The notes: generated from the sequence alone by a model not told the origin. DNA of 64,000 bases from Eunapius fragilis (GCA_963681505.1 OY811979.1:2201414-2265413), one strand, 5' to 3'. Shown: positions 44,438-55,641, numbered from the stretch's first letter. Made by a program: numbers and translations.

Positions 44438-44629
44438 CACAGGGAAAAAATGCGTGGAATCATTTAGAAATCACTGTGTGATCTACCACATAAATCATAC
44501 GAAATCATACGCTTCGTGTGATTTTTGTGTGATTTTCGGAAAATCACACAAAAATCACACGCGAGCGTATGATTTATGTGGTAGATCACACAGTGATTTT
44601 TAAATGATTCCACGCATTTTTTCCCTGTG
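44438..44629. mobile_element. 192-bp palindromic MITE with ATT duplication
   Basis: Nearly perfect hairpin: both ends read CACAGGGAAAAAATGCGTGG inward, and the centre is built of AAATCACAC units. ATT flanks both sides (44435-44437, 44630-44632), and removing the element plus one ATT restores the AACATTTG sequence of the host 490-bp copy. Ends beginning CAC with a 3-bp duplication fit the CACTA/CMC superfamily. Confidence 0.85.
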
Positions 44630-44904
44630 ATTTGTTAATACAGCCGGTAAAAAAAGAGGAGCTAGGAGGTAGACCAACTGTTATCTGGCAAATAAATAGA
44701 ACAGCGAGATGGATAATCAGCCCGTGATTTTTCACGGGAATACGCTAGTTTATATGTAAAATGTGAAGTGGAAACCAGCTGTCATTGCGACCGCCTTTTC
44801 TGTGGGAGGTGGTCGTTTCTATTGGTAGCTATGTACGCGTACATACCTAGCGACCAATAGGCGCTAGGCCGAGTATATAAATGAGTTACGCGGACGTACG
44901 TAGT

Positions 44905-44972
44905 ATTCGATAATGATCAGGCGCATGCGCAAGTACAACCATGACAACACAAATAATACGTGTTATGCCACA
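44905..44972 (-). repeat. Outer part of the G3 5' LTR
   Basis: It matches 37736-37800 (TGTGGCATAACACGTATTAT onward). The rest of the LTR is separated from it by the 41734-44904 array, and the inner end lies at about 41705-41733. Confidence 0.65.
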
Positions 44973-45980
44973 AGGTTGATGCACAACAACCCATTCCCAG
45001 ACCCGAAAGTTCTGGTACCCAGACTCGAAAGTTCAGATATCCCATTCACAGACAAAATTATTCAGTGCTACGTGGCGTTTGTGAGTCGACCAAGGATGGA
45101 TTGTGTATTGCCTGATTCTGAAAACCCAGCAGATTGATAGAAGTCACTGGTTCAGCCTCGACTGAAATGCTGCTGCCAGATCTGTAACCAGTTGCGATAT
45201 GCAGGTTGCGTTCAAGTCAGTTGACTTGTAGCCCTCATACAGTTTGTAGCTGAGAAGGGCAGTGTCTCACCAAAAGATTATTATCGGCTATTACATTTGG
45301 TCTGGGGTCAAGGATTGAAGCTTTGTGCGTGCTTCACTAAAGGATCAAACATTTACGGGTAGCTATGTCTCCTAATGAAGTAAGATTCACATTGGACAGT
45401 TAATTTGTTAACTTAAAAAGGTCCAGTGATAATGTGCATTCTTTTCCCGGCTAGCTGTTTTACTTAAGGCGAATGCTGGAAGAGAGCGAAAGTATGCCCA
45501 ATGCTATAAATAGCGATAAACACCAGGTAGAAGGTTGGATTACTGGATGCATGCTAATTTGGAACAGTTAGCTCACGTCCGACAAATTTTCCAAAAAGTG
45601 TATTCGACAAAAAGTGCATTCCGAACTGCATGGTATTAAATCAACCAAAAGACCATCACTATGTTATCCAACCGTATGCCAATCGTAATTTGGTACGAAT
45701 GACCCATCATTAATTTTATCCTAAATATCAATGGAGAGCCATCTTCCATATAATCATACACGTGAGATTAAATTCTTTGTTATCATCGCAATTGGAGATG
45801 GAAATGCAGCAGTAAATTGCATGTACATTTGAACAAGATGCTGGCAGGTTAGTATGTCTATAGAAGAAATAAAAGATGTGCTTGGTAAATTGCAGTCTCT
45901 GATATGCATACATCAGTTTATATTTATAAACGACAAGCTCTATGCAAATTTACATGTGTTCTTTTTCATTTTGTGTACAG

Positions 45981-46073
45981 TAGGTGATACTCGAAGTCAA
46001 ACAGCAGCAGGACATAATGCGACTGATGATAATAATACTACTACTGCTAATAATACTACTATACCTATTTATG
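45981..46073 (+). CDS. Receptor exon 4: Asn/Thr-rich stalk
   Basis: A 93-nt exon, phase 1 on both sides, after TTGTGTACAG and before GTTAGT. It encodes GDTRSQTAAGHNATDDNNTT and TANNTTIPIY, a flexible, probably N- and O-glycosylated membrane-proximal stalk. The incoming phase agrees with the end of the FN3 exon at 27021. An alternative acceptor three bases downstream would drop one codon. Confidence 0.75.
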
Positions 46074-46127
46074 GTTAGTTAACTTTGAATATACGGTGTT
46101 CTAACTAGTGCTTCAATTATTTTCCAG

Positions 46128-46220
46128 TAATAATAATAATACTACTAGCTATAGCAGTGGTCACTATAGCTATGGCTGTTGTGGTAATTATAATAGTCAT
46201 GTTGATCAGAAGGAAAAAAC
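46128..46220 (+). CDS. Receptor exon 5: transmembrane helix
   Basis: A 93-nt exon between TTTCCAG and GTAAGT. With the incoming G it reads VIIIILLAIAVVTIAMAVVV then IIIVMLIRRKK, a strong single membrane span followed by a basic stop-transfer cluster. Compare the frameshifted copy at 998-1079. Confidence 0.85.
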
Positions 46221-46280
46221 GTAAGTGAGATTTATGACATGGCTTACACAACTCTTCAGTTATGTAATCGTCTCATGAAG

Positions 46281-46374
46281 CTTCTGTGATGATTGCATCT
46301 GATAATACACCCTCTGTCATGCTTGCAACTATTAACACTCAATCGGTCAATAACATATATGCTGATAGTGTGAG
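46281..46374 (+). CDS. Receptor exon 6: cytoplasmic tail
   Basis: A 94-nt exon after a 60-bp intron, entering in phase 1 and leaving in phase 2. It encodes PSVMIASDNTPSVMLATINT then QSVNNIYADSV. It has one Tyr (IYADSV) but no ITIM or ITAM spacing. Confidence 0.65.
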
Positions 46375-46437
46375 GTAAGGATATTATCATAAGACTGCAT
46401 GTCTTTACATGTACAAAACTGTTCCCATCATTTCAAG

Positions 46438-46492
46438 AGTGGATGATGATCCTTATTTTGTTGAAGTAATACAATATCATAGAAATGACTGA
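46438..46492 (+). CDS. Receptor exon 7: tail end and stop
   Basis: A 55-nt coding part completing RVDDDPYFVEVIQYHRND and a TGA at 46490-46492. The same residues end the copy at 1297-1351, which supports them as the real C-terminus. Two Tyr may be signalling sites, but no known motif is matched. Confidence 0.7.
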
Positions 46493-46647
46493 AAGTGTGA
46501 GTCACTAAATGTAGTGTTTACTGCCCATTTCATATTTGTATTCTTTTTGTATTCCAGGGTACTAAACAGCATTGTTACACTTTAATACATGTACATGTAT
46601 TGACTATTTTACATATGTAATTCCCGTTATAAACGCAGCTTGATATA

Positions 46648-46998
46648 ATGAATACCGGTACTCCAAAAAATTCAGAGGCAGCTGTGGGAGCGCCAGAACC
46701 AGTTAAAGTCGATAACTCACGTGCGCCCGCCTATAACAAGTTCACTACGGAAGGAGACAGCTTGATGTGGTTAAAATGTTTTTTACACGGGCGGCAATTC
46801 AGAGAAAAGAATGCATGGACAATGGAGGCCTGTCTTTGTTGGAAGAAAGTGCCACAGGGAACTCTGTCCCCCTACCTCATACTGTTCGGTCCGTATAGGG
46901 CCCACAAGGATTTCAGTCCCAGCAAAAAATCCGTGCAAGATCGATTCATTTCGTTTCACGATTTTGGCATCGTGAATCACTTGCGCTCAGCGAGTTAA
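46648..46998 (+). CDS. Unidentified ORF downstream of the receptor
   Basis: A 116-codon frame beginning MNTGTPKNSEAAVGAPEPVK and containing YNKFTTEGDSLMWLKCFLHG. It starts about 25 bp past the end of the duplication. No domain, signal peptide or membrane span is evident. It could be a first exon or chance. Confidence 0.25.
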   Translation: MNTGTPKNSEAAVGAPEPVKVDNSRAPAYNKFTTEGDSLMWLKCFLHGRQFREKNAWTMEACLCWKKVPQGTLSPYLILFGPYRAHKDFSPSKKSVQDRFISFHDFGIVNHLRSAS

Positions 46999-47219
46999 CA
47001 CGATCCATCGTTTAAATGACAATACGCGATCGTGTAATTTCGTAAATGTGTCATAGCGCAATATATGAAACACAACGATACTTTACTAAAATGAAAAAAG
47101 TCGATCGTTATAGATTGAAAGCACGCAATATATGTCACGTATATGTCACGTACGTATTCTAATCTAAAAAACTAGGACTTTTTTTAGCGATATATAGTTA
47201 TGAATACAATACAACAACT

Positions 47220-48520
47220 TGCGCTGCATATCGATATAAAAATTATAGAACTTTTCCGTTAATGTTCATAGAGGTCGAAATGTATTGATTAAACACAAAA
47301 TAGTACGACAGTGCTTTTTCGTCTTTGTTCATAGGAGTGGAATAAAATGTTTATAACACACGATTTATAATGTACGTGCCTTTTCGTGTAATGGAAAGAA
47401 AATGAAGAATACAACACTACTAATAATAAGATTTATAATGAAATAACTTTTTCGTTTAATGCAAAAAAAAATTTATATAAAAACGGCTTTTAACGAAATA
47501 GTACGATTTATAACGCTGCATTTATGTTCTTTAAATGGCGGGAAAAAAATGGACAAATGCAGGAATCGAACTCGGTAGTGTTAGGTTGCAAATCTTTGTG
47601 TATCACAACAGCCCACATTAATGTATATAAAGTTATAAATCAGATACAGTTCTCATGCAGCTACTTTAGAATGATTAATTTGCACCACATACTTCTGAAC
47701 ATGACCATTAAATACTCCTGGTCTTTTTATAATTGTTTCATTTAATCGTCCAGGTACAGCATCCATTTATACTGATAGGGATGGAACAGCAATTTCATGA
47801 ATAAAGAACATATCCGCGGCAGTTACTAATTATACTCGCGCACTTCTGTTTGTATATCGTGGCATCTTGTCAATTAAGTGTGGATTGTAAAATGGAGAAG
47901 AACTATAGCTGCAACTTTATCTATAACTGCATATCGATATATAACACGCGAAAACACAGTCCTTTTCCGTGAATAGGTCGAAATGTATTGATAAAACACA
48001 AAATAGAACGACAGTGCTTTTTCGTCTTTTCGTGGAATAACACGGAAGGTACGATTTATATAATGTAAGTGCCTTTTCGTGTAATGCAAAGAAAATTCGA
48101 CTCATAACGACATTGTAAGATTTATAATGAAAGTCCTTTTTCGTAACATGCAAAAAATATATATAATAAAAACTAAATAGTACGATTAATAACGGAATAG
48201 TACAATTTATAACGAAATATAACGCTGTATGTTCTGTAACATGGCGAAAAAAAACTTGACAAGTGCAGGAATCGAACTCGGTACCATAAAGTTGCAAATC
48301 TTTGTGTATCACAACAGCCCACATTTACGTCTATTCTATAGACGTTAGGAATCAGATACACTTGTCAGTTACTTTAGAATTATTTGCACTACATATTTCT
48401 GAACATTAACCATATTGGTCTTTTAATAAAGAAACTTGTTTGATTTAATCGTCCAGGTACAGCATCCATTTTAACTGATAGGGATGGAACAGCAAATGAA
48501 TGAATATATTGATAATGGTA
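47220..48520. repeat. Tandem duplication of about 600-700 bp with tRNA-like boxes
   Basis: 47220-47800 and 47920-48520 share, in order, ACAGTGCTTTTTCGTCTTT, GTGCCTTTTCGTGTAATG, GGAATCGAACTCGGTA, TTGCAAATCTTTGTGTATCA and CAGCATCCATTT. On the minus strand each copy carries GAGTTCGATTCC, close to a polymerase III B box, about 40 bp after a TGTGATACACAAAG segment. It may derive from a tRNA-related SINE. No foldable tRNA was found. Confidence 0.6.
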
Positions 48521-50950
48521 TGGGTTCGTGCCAGAATAGCTTTTTGCTCTTTTATATTTGCGTGTATGAAACCTTAATTTGCTTCTGTGGATTTTGATGT
48601 GGTTAATTTCACAAAACTATTTTGTCTAAGGGTAATGTGTTTATATAATTGTGCAATAGCATTTTTCATGATATTATAACGTAGCACTTCATAATAAAAT
48701 GCACAATTGCATGGAAAGTGTTCTAAGCCTGCAAGCTGGACCCAGACCTATGCCTTTACATATAATGCAACAGCAGAGGTGGTGGCAAGAAAACTAAGAG
48801 AGTTGGGTTGAGAATATTAATACATGGTGATAATAAAATTAATTACGCAATACAATATATACCTCCTGAAGTAGCGTTTCGTGGCACTATGCCATCCAAA
48901 ATCAAATGGCGGTTTCCTAAAATGCAGAAGCAATATGAAGTATATTCTTGTTTTACATTATAATGCTTTTTTAAAGTGTGATTATTAAATTCCATCTTCC
49001 ACTGCACAAACCAGCTCTGGTTTACATCAAATCAACATCTCCCTTCTTTCAGACAATGCTTCTTTCACTGTTCTGCTAAATTTTAATGAATGCTGGCCAC
49101 CTCATCACCTATGCCACCTCATCACACAGGCCATAGTAGTAGATTTTTTCAAATTCATAATTTAATAAGGTTAATACATGGAATTTACGGAAAAAGATTT
49201 CCCACCTCTCCCAAAGTAAAAAATAGCATACACACATAAAATGATGTGATGATAGCAGAATAAGTTGTGGTCATGTGATACAAGTGCTACTTTTGCTTCT
49301 TGTGATTCTGTGTGTTGTCCGCTTCACGGTTCATGGATTTCCTTCCTCCCTGCTTTAAAAGTTTGCATCCTTTCAAATTCCTACATTGCACCAAAGCTCA
49401 GAGAGTCATAGTTAACTTATTTGTCTTTGAGTCTCTCTGCAATGAATGCCTCTCACCCTATTATTATCTTCCTGCCTTCCACATTTTCTCCAGTGAAGTG
49501 CAGCTTTGCTATGGGTGTAATTGATGCACCTACGGATCTGTGAAGTGATGTGATGGTAGTAGCAGAATATAGTACAGCATAGTTGCTGGCCAAATGGGAC
49601 ATAGCATGTGCATTTGAGTCCAGTACTGTTGTCGGCTTAGGGGACACATGCCCAAATGCCAGGCTTATGTAGTTCTGGGTTATGGATTCATTTGCATAAC
49701 TTTCGTGTCCATTTTGGGGTGCTGATGAAAGTACCAGAGGAACAGTCTGTAGACCTATGCTCACATCCTGATAGGGCTGTTTTGAGACCAGGCTGCATAG
49801 TTGGGTTGAGAATACGTCTGGATGCTGCAGTTGTGACTGACAACAGGCGTGCTTCAACCTCAGATCTATGGCTATCAATACTGCTCTGATACGGCTTATT
49901 GGTGCTACCAGATAATGCTTACAAATGATCTCCTTGATCGCCTAACATAACTGGGTGCCATTTCGTTCTGCTTCTTGCAGCCTGCGTGATATACTTGCCT
50001 GTATATTCTGGTAGTTGGACTGAGTACTGTCGACATCCTGAAGACCTTGCTCCTCCTTGATAATAGCAAGAAAAAAAGAATTGGGACTGACAACAATTAA
50101 CAGGGTCACACGTGAGGCGCTGCTCTGATGTGATTGTTTCTGGGTTTAGGAGGAGGGGTTACAACTGCCTATGATATATAGATAATAGATTTGGGAAGCT
50201 TTGGGGGACTGATCGACAGGAGAAGAGTTAACAGAGGAACTCATATCTAATTTGGCATAGCTGCTATATGTTTATAGGCTGAACTAGATACAGCATGTTG
50301 GGTAGAGACCAGTTCTGTTGTCAACTTAGGGTACACATGCCCAAATGCCAGGCTTATGTAATTGTGAATATAATAAATGAATTTATAAACACACAAATAA
50401 TCACTTTAGTAAAATAAAATGAGTGGCATTGTCAAAATTTGCTTATCTTTAGCAGTTCAAAAGATAAAATCAAATACGACAACTTTAATTAATAACTTGA
50501 TTTATTAACTACAATATGACATTGATGAAACTTTGAAAAATGATTGGTCTTTTATAATATTGAATACAAACAAATCAAACTTCAAAACGCTATATCACCC
50601 ATGCACTATGTATTTGTGTTAATAACGGACTATTAAATAGTCCATTATCAAATTAAACAGTGTTTTGTACTTAATGTTATACTAAAATAATTAATGATGG
50701 TTCCATAATAGCTCCAACCGTAATAATTTTAAAACAAATGATGGTTTTTTGAAACCAACTGTTGACCTCCTCACATACCTAAACACCATGATGTCTGTGT
50801 GTGATAATCAGACTAGTTATAGTATTATCAATTCCTTGCTGCAACAGGACCTAGAAACATTTTCCCAGCCTGTACCTTAACTGGTCCTCATTGAAGACAG
50901 CCAACTTCTTGATTTGATCCTGTGCAGTCCTTAAACACTACTTCCTTTCC
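48521..50950. other. AT-rich region with a 65-bp internal repeat
   Basis: 49610-49677 and 50302-50367 share CACATGCCCAAATGCCAGGC and flanks. The overlapping ORFs at 49453-49878 (minus) and 49656-49889 (plus) have no recognisable domain. Nothing else is supported. Confidence 0.4.
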
Positions 50951-50957
50951 TGATAGA

Positions 50958-51014
<57 letters not shown>
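50951..51014. repeat. CA microsatellite
   Basis: About 30 CA units with one interruption. Confidence 0.95.
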
Positions 51015-51017
<3 letters not shown>

Positions 51018-51676
51018 TTACAATGCATGCAATACCTCAGCCATTTTCTGTCAGGTTGAGTCAGGTTCCTACCTTCCTGTGCCAGTTTGGCAGCAGTCCA
51101 CTTTCATTCATTACCAGCCATAGATAAGCTGGGCTTATGAGGTGGTGGTTATTTGTCTGGCCTGCAAGGAGTACTAAGGAGATGTTATAAATTCAGGCAT
51201 ACAGTATATATACTGTAAAGCCAAATAACAAATGATCTGTGCAACTTATATCAGCTGGTACTCAAAATACCTACCGATTAAAAAGGTCACAGATTCACCC
51301 CCATTTACACACACACGCACACACCATCCCATCTCTCCAGCATGCACAGCATATGTGCGCACACATGTCATCCATAGCAAACACTTGGTCTCTTTTCACT
51401 CCCACAAGTGTTGGTGTATGGATGTGTGGTATGCATGTGTGTGTATGTGTCTAAAAGCCAATCAGTTGTCACTTACCATAGAAAAGTATATCTGTTGTGC
51501 TAGACAAAACGTAAGAATGGCTGTCCATGAATGAATTAGTGAAGAGACATCCCAAAAGAGGAAGTGGGAAACCTTGAGGGACGAATGGAAAGGATAGAGG
51601 AAGGCAATAACTAAATATGAAAATGCATGTAAGCCATATCATTATGGATTTCAGTAACATATATTTATAGCCAAAT

Positions 51677-51693
51677 ACACACACACACATGCT

Positions 51694-51727
<34 letters not shown>
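51677..51727. repeat. CA microsatellite
   Basis: An interrupted CA run inside the LINE remnant. On the minus strand it breaks the RT frame with a Cys/Val stretch. Confidence 0.95.
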
Positions 51728-51730
<3 letters not shown>

Positions 51731-52800
51731 TGGATAGCTGTACAATGTACGGTCTTAATCACCATCAGGAACTGATCTTGTGAGATAAGATTATGAGTTC
51801 GAAGACAGGATATCATAGAAGATGATATGATACTTTCCATTTTACAAAGGATACATGTTTGTGAGATGGGTCTATATACTGGGTTGTTTACGTGAACCCT
51901 TTTTAAAGACAGGACATACAAATGCAGTCTTCCAATCTAAGGGTATATGTCCTGTACTCATAGACATCTCAAAAAGGAGTGATAATGGGAAAGCAATATC
52001 TGGGGCTAAAGACTTTAAGAAAAAAGCGGGGAAGCCATCAGGACTTTTAGAACATTTAGATGGCAATGATTTTAAAGTCTTAAGGACCTTGTCAAATGAG
52101 AAGAGAACACAGTTTAAGGAATTGTTTTCAGATAGGTGAGGCACAAATTCTGGGAGCAAACCATCATCAGCAGAAGCAAAGTAATCATTAAGCACAGTAC
52201 ATTTATCATGATTTGAGACAACCAAATTATCATTAGAGTCAACGAAACGGGGTATACACTGAGAGGTAGTAAGCTTGGAATTCACATATGAGTAGAAAGA
52301 TGATAAGTTTTTCTTCTTGAGACGTACTTTCTAACAAAGTGTTAATAGCGAACCTTGTCCCTACTATACCACAACTAGTTCTTCAATCCCATCAGATGCC
52401 TTATGTGAATGGGATAAGAAAAATGTTTACGGGACTGATAACAGCGAGGGACAAATTGGGCTAGAAAGAAAAATAGGACATTTGATATTTTAGACCAGAA
52501 CATTTCTACCGACAAACTATTTTGACACAGGAAAGACCAATCAATATCCTTGATAATTGACAATAGTCAGCGTAGAAGAAGTCAAGAAAACATTGTTTTT
52601 GTTATCACTAATCTCAACTGGGTAAGAAACTGAGAAGTGTATAGCCGAATGATCACATGAGGAAGAGAATGGTTCAACAACAGATATGTCCCAGATCAAG
52701 TCAAGAGTGGAAACCAAAACCAAATCAATGCAATTAGAAGATGTGAAACCATTTGAGTAAGACCATTTCGCATCTAGCACATGATTCGGAACAACAACTA
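51728..52800 (-). pseudogene. CR1/Jockey-like LINE remnant (endonuclease end and RT start)
   Basis: From right to left on the minus strand: SNCIDLVLVSTLDLIWDISV and EPFSSSCDHSAIHFSV (end of an APE-type endonuclease, with the SDH-like CDH), a damaged linker, and an open frame 51872-52285 with LKSLPSKCSKSPDGFPAFFL, LSLLFEMSMSTGHIPLDWKT and AFVCPVFKKGSRKQPS. Then YRPISQTCILCKMESII and LISQDQF follow before the CA repeat. This is the finger region of a LINE RT. The catalytic YxDD part is missing. Confidence 0.7.
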
Positions 52801-53157
52801 CGGTAATTGATTATTTCTTTCTCTTGTCCTGACATACACTCACAAATACATACCAGGTAGCAGTACAATGTACAGTCTGAATCACCATCGAAAAGTAAAG
52901 TCCCCCTCCATTAGGAATAAGCTGTTGTCTAGTTCTTTCTTTTCAGTACAGCACCAGTCCATATAGCGACAATCGATATTTCAAGAGGCATCTCCCAGTG
53001 AGAGCAACGACAAATGACGAATAGCAAATACAATAATCAAAACTGATATTAACATGTGTTCTGATGTATATCCAAATTATAAAAAGACTATATGGTTCGA
53101 TTCATAAAGTAAAATGTTTCCATTGCATAAGTCAACACTGACGCGTACATAAATAGT
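52801..53157. other. Spacer
   Basis: Nothing recognised. Confidence 0.4.
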
Positions 53158-53911
53158 TCAATGATTTTCAAGCACATTAGCTAATGGAACAATAATATCA
53201 AAGTCAACATTGCGCATTGGTAAAAAAATACATTTTTTTAATAGTGATTTAGTGTTCACAACAATAACATTATTCTGTTGTAACTTTTCTACCAAATAAA
53301 AAAAACGATGAGTTATAGCATCTGCAAGGTGCAAATCTGTTATATCATTTGTAGAGGTATCATAAAATACATCTTCTTTAATAGTAAATAAATTATGTAC
53401 TATTTCTAATTTTACAAAAACACTTAATGGAAACAAATTTCTTCCCCGGCTGAATTTCACATATAGATCCATTTTTAACTGACTTCTGTTTGTATGCATG
53501 CAGTTTATCATTTACACGTTGTAATATCCTAAATGTTACAACTGGTTCAGTAGGCTTAAGCTTAATACCTATATCATTAAATGCTGTAATCTCTTCATGT
53601 AATAAAACTGTCTGCTTTATTTTACCTACAATGACTTCAGATTTAGTTAAGGAAGTAAAGTTATCATGCAAATACTCTAGTTTCATAAATTTAATAATCT
53701 GTGGTAATATATTACGTGTTCCGTGAATCCGACGCTTAATACAACTATGGTAGCCTTCCTGCCCAAACATTGAAAATCCCCACAACGGTCCCCTCCTGGC
53801 AACACATAGTGGTAAATGTATTAGTGCATGTATATTTGCTGAGCATGCTTTATCTGAATAAAGCGTTGGCATTAAATTATAGAATGCATTTAGGGGGGGG
53901 GGGGGGGGCAT
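53158..53911 (-). pseudogene. CACTA (EnSpm)-type transposase C-terminal region
   Basis: The minus frame 53393-53911 holds CSANIHALIHLPLCVARRGP, LWGFSMFGQEGYHSCIKRRI and HGTRNILPQI. These correspond to the conserved block downstream of the CACTA transposase core (Asn-x-His, HL, GPLW, F-E/Q, HGTR). A second frame (53158-53511) continues the C-terminal domain with DLHLADAITHRFFYLVEKLQ and LLKKCIFLPM. A frameshift around 53400-53450 separates them. The start is replaced by a poly-G run. The DDE core is absent. Confidence 0.6.
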
Positions 53912-54027
53912 ATTATAAGTGCCCGATCTTCAATTGACGAGGCAACGCGTCATAGCTATAACTTGTCAATACTTGCCAGTGTTTGCAGATATCATCGACA
54001 ATAAAATAAAAATTAGAGGAAACAATG

Positions 54028-54298
54028 CAAGTAAAGAAAAATATTCTCTAACGAGAAAGTTGGTGGGATATAGGAATTGGAGTCAAAGGTTGTGTAAGAA
54101 GGAAGGGAACAAGGTTGAAAAGTGAGACAAAAACGATATATTTCTTTTGGTTCTGTTACATTTACATGTGCTAAGTATAGGATTCTTGTCTCATTTTTCT
54201 TTTCCCCAAAACCTTGTTCCCTTCCTTTCTACACCACCTTTGCCTCCAATTCCTATATCCCACCAACTTTCTCGTTAGAGAATGTTTTTCTTTACTTG
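54028..54298. mobile_element. MITE family M1, full-length copy
   Basis: Terminal inverted repeats begin CAAGTAAAGAAAAA and continue TTCTCTAACGAGAAAGTTGG and TGGGATATAGGAATTGGA for about 90 bp on both sides. The middle is short. No clear target duplication was found. Confidence 0.8.
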
Positions 54299-54483
54299 TA
54301 ATTGTTATGCCTTCATACGATTGTTAACATTGAAATGCATATCCTTGGCTGCCTGCAATGCGTATGAGACAATGGATTCTAGCTTGTTTCACTTGTAATA
54401 TGTTTTACCTGGCGATTATTGATTTTGGATTGTAGATGCGCAATTATTTAGAATAAAGAAATGAAATGTATCAAAACCGCTAT

Positions 54484-55641
54484 TAGGGTGTGTAACCTTT
54501 TTTATAAATCAAAATCGATTATTTCGACTATCAAAAAAAGTCCAATCGATTTTTCAGGTTAATAGCACCTTGCAAATCGGTTAGTAGAAACTATAAATCG
54601 ATTTTGGCGATTAATGCACTATTAATTTGCCAACGATTACCTAGGTTTTTCCAGGTTGGTCCTTTTTAATAATGGCACGATAAATCACAGCAACTGTTTC
54701 TCAACTAGTATAGCCAATTTTATTACTCATCAGTTACTTATGCCAACTTTAAATCATTAAAACAACAAAGATAGTACCCACAGGGACTAGGAACGATGTG
54801 CATGCCAATATATTACGCCAAACCCATGATTCAATGGCGGTGGATAGTGACCCGCAAGCATTTTTTTTCACCGATAAACACGTGGCTATTTGTTTCCCCG
54901 CGCTACCATAGTACTCAGTACTAAGAATGGGATTTTAGTTTACTGAGATAAAAATGAAAATGAATAGTTTGTCCATCCCGCAGCTTGCGCTCTTTTCTTG
55001 TACAAAATGCGTATACATGTATCATACCCATCCGCCACGATTGGCAGTTATAATCCATTATTCGCCCTCACTATACAATTCAATAAGTACTGAGCAGTGC
55101 CAGCTAGACACCTCATGGTGGAACACCGCTCCACGCTCCACGCATATGACAAAGCCGCCAATCGAGACACGTACGATATTTAGAACGTCATGAAAACAAG
55201 CCAGTGTACCGTGCAAAGGAGTACGTAGCGCGTTTGATTAATACACATGTACAATACGTGCGAACGTATGTATTTAAATAGCCGTGCCCAGGGCCCCACC
55301 GCGTACATTGAAGGAGGGCACTGATGGTTACCTTCAGCCAGGTCCCCAGACATGCGACTATACATCACAATGTTTCTTTTTTAACCCGTTAATATGCCTT
55401 TGTACAGGCGGGAAAAAGCGAAGGGCATATTTAAAAAGGGTAATCGATTTGCTACCGATTTTTTCATATGAAGGAAACGAATATCGACTAATCGCGACTA
55501 AGAAAAACAGAATCGGTTATTTCGACTAAAGGAAATTCTGCAATCGGTAACCTGCTATTCTACTAAGTGCATAGTCGACCGAATAGGTAATCGCGAATAA
55601 CCGATTAACCTACAAAACCTGAAAATCGGTTACACACCCTA
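54484..55641. mobile_element. hAT-like element with 8-bp duplication
   Basis: The ends read TAGGGTGTGTAACC and its exact complement. ACCGCTAT is duplicated on both sides (54476-54483, 55642-55649). Just inside are many AATCGATTT/AATCGGTTA blocks, probable subterminal binding repeats. The 1158-bp interior has no transposase; its ORFs (54954-55193, 55284-55529) lack known motifs, so it is non-autonomous. Confidence 0.88.

Larger units (their letters stand above)
41734..44904. repeat. Inverted array of 490-bp multi-hairpin element (seven copies)
   Basis: Plus-oriented copies: 41734-42221, 42222-42704, 42705-43018 (truncated). Minus-oriented: about 43021-43530, 43531-44070, 44071-44755 (interrupted by the MITE at 44438). 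Plus partial: 44757-44904. Each copy starts CTAGCGTGTCCCCGTGAAAA with a hairpin CCCGTG/CACGGG. It contains a C-rich run before TTTGAATTCAAGAAATAT, a GCGACCGCC/GGTGGTCG hairpin and a long hairpin CCTATTGGTAGCTAGGTACG, and ends GGACGTACGTAC...GGAAATTATAGTA. No ORF of note. More copies lie at 56019-60675. Confidence 0.85.
22919..46492 (+). other. Ig/FN3/transmembrane receptor gene, seven-exon model
   Basis: The exons are 22919-22973 (signal peptide), 23166-23477 (Ig), 26674-27021 (FN3), 45981-46073 (stalk), 46128-46220 (transmembrane), 46281-46374 and 46438-46492 (tail). Every junction keeps frame; the first five are phase 1 and the last is phase 2. The total is 1050 nt, giving 349 residues plus stop. 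The predicted product is a type I plasma-membrane protein with one Ig and one FN3 domain, an Asn/Thr-rich stalk and a tail of about 50 residues. Such proteins act in adhesion or recognition; no ligand can be inferred. The 19-kb intron between FN3 and stalk is packed with retrotransposons, so extra small exons or a split into two genes cannot be excluded. Support for one gene is the phase match, the preserved splice sites and the intact frame. Confidence 0.65.
45708..46623 (+). repeat. Segmental duplication copy 2 of the receptor gene 3' end
   Basis: Partner of 583-1480. This copy keeps the full transmembrane exon. The flanks diverge at about 45708 and 46623. Confidence 0.85.

Noticed and set aside
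46281-46492. ITIM or ITAM motif in the receptor tail
   Set aside because: Three Tyr are present, but none has Leu, Ile or Val at position +3, so no ITIM or ITAM is claimed.
49453-49889. 141-codon minus ORF and 77-codon plus ORF
   Set aside because: Neither shows a recognisable domain. The minus ORF starts with residues resembling the RT family (IAIDLRLKHACC), but the similarity does not continue.
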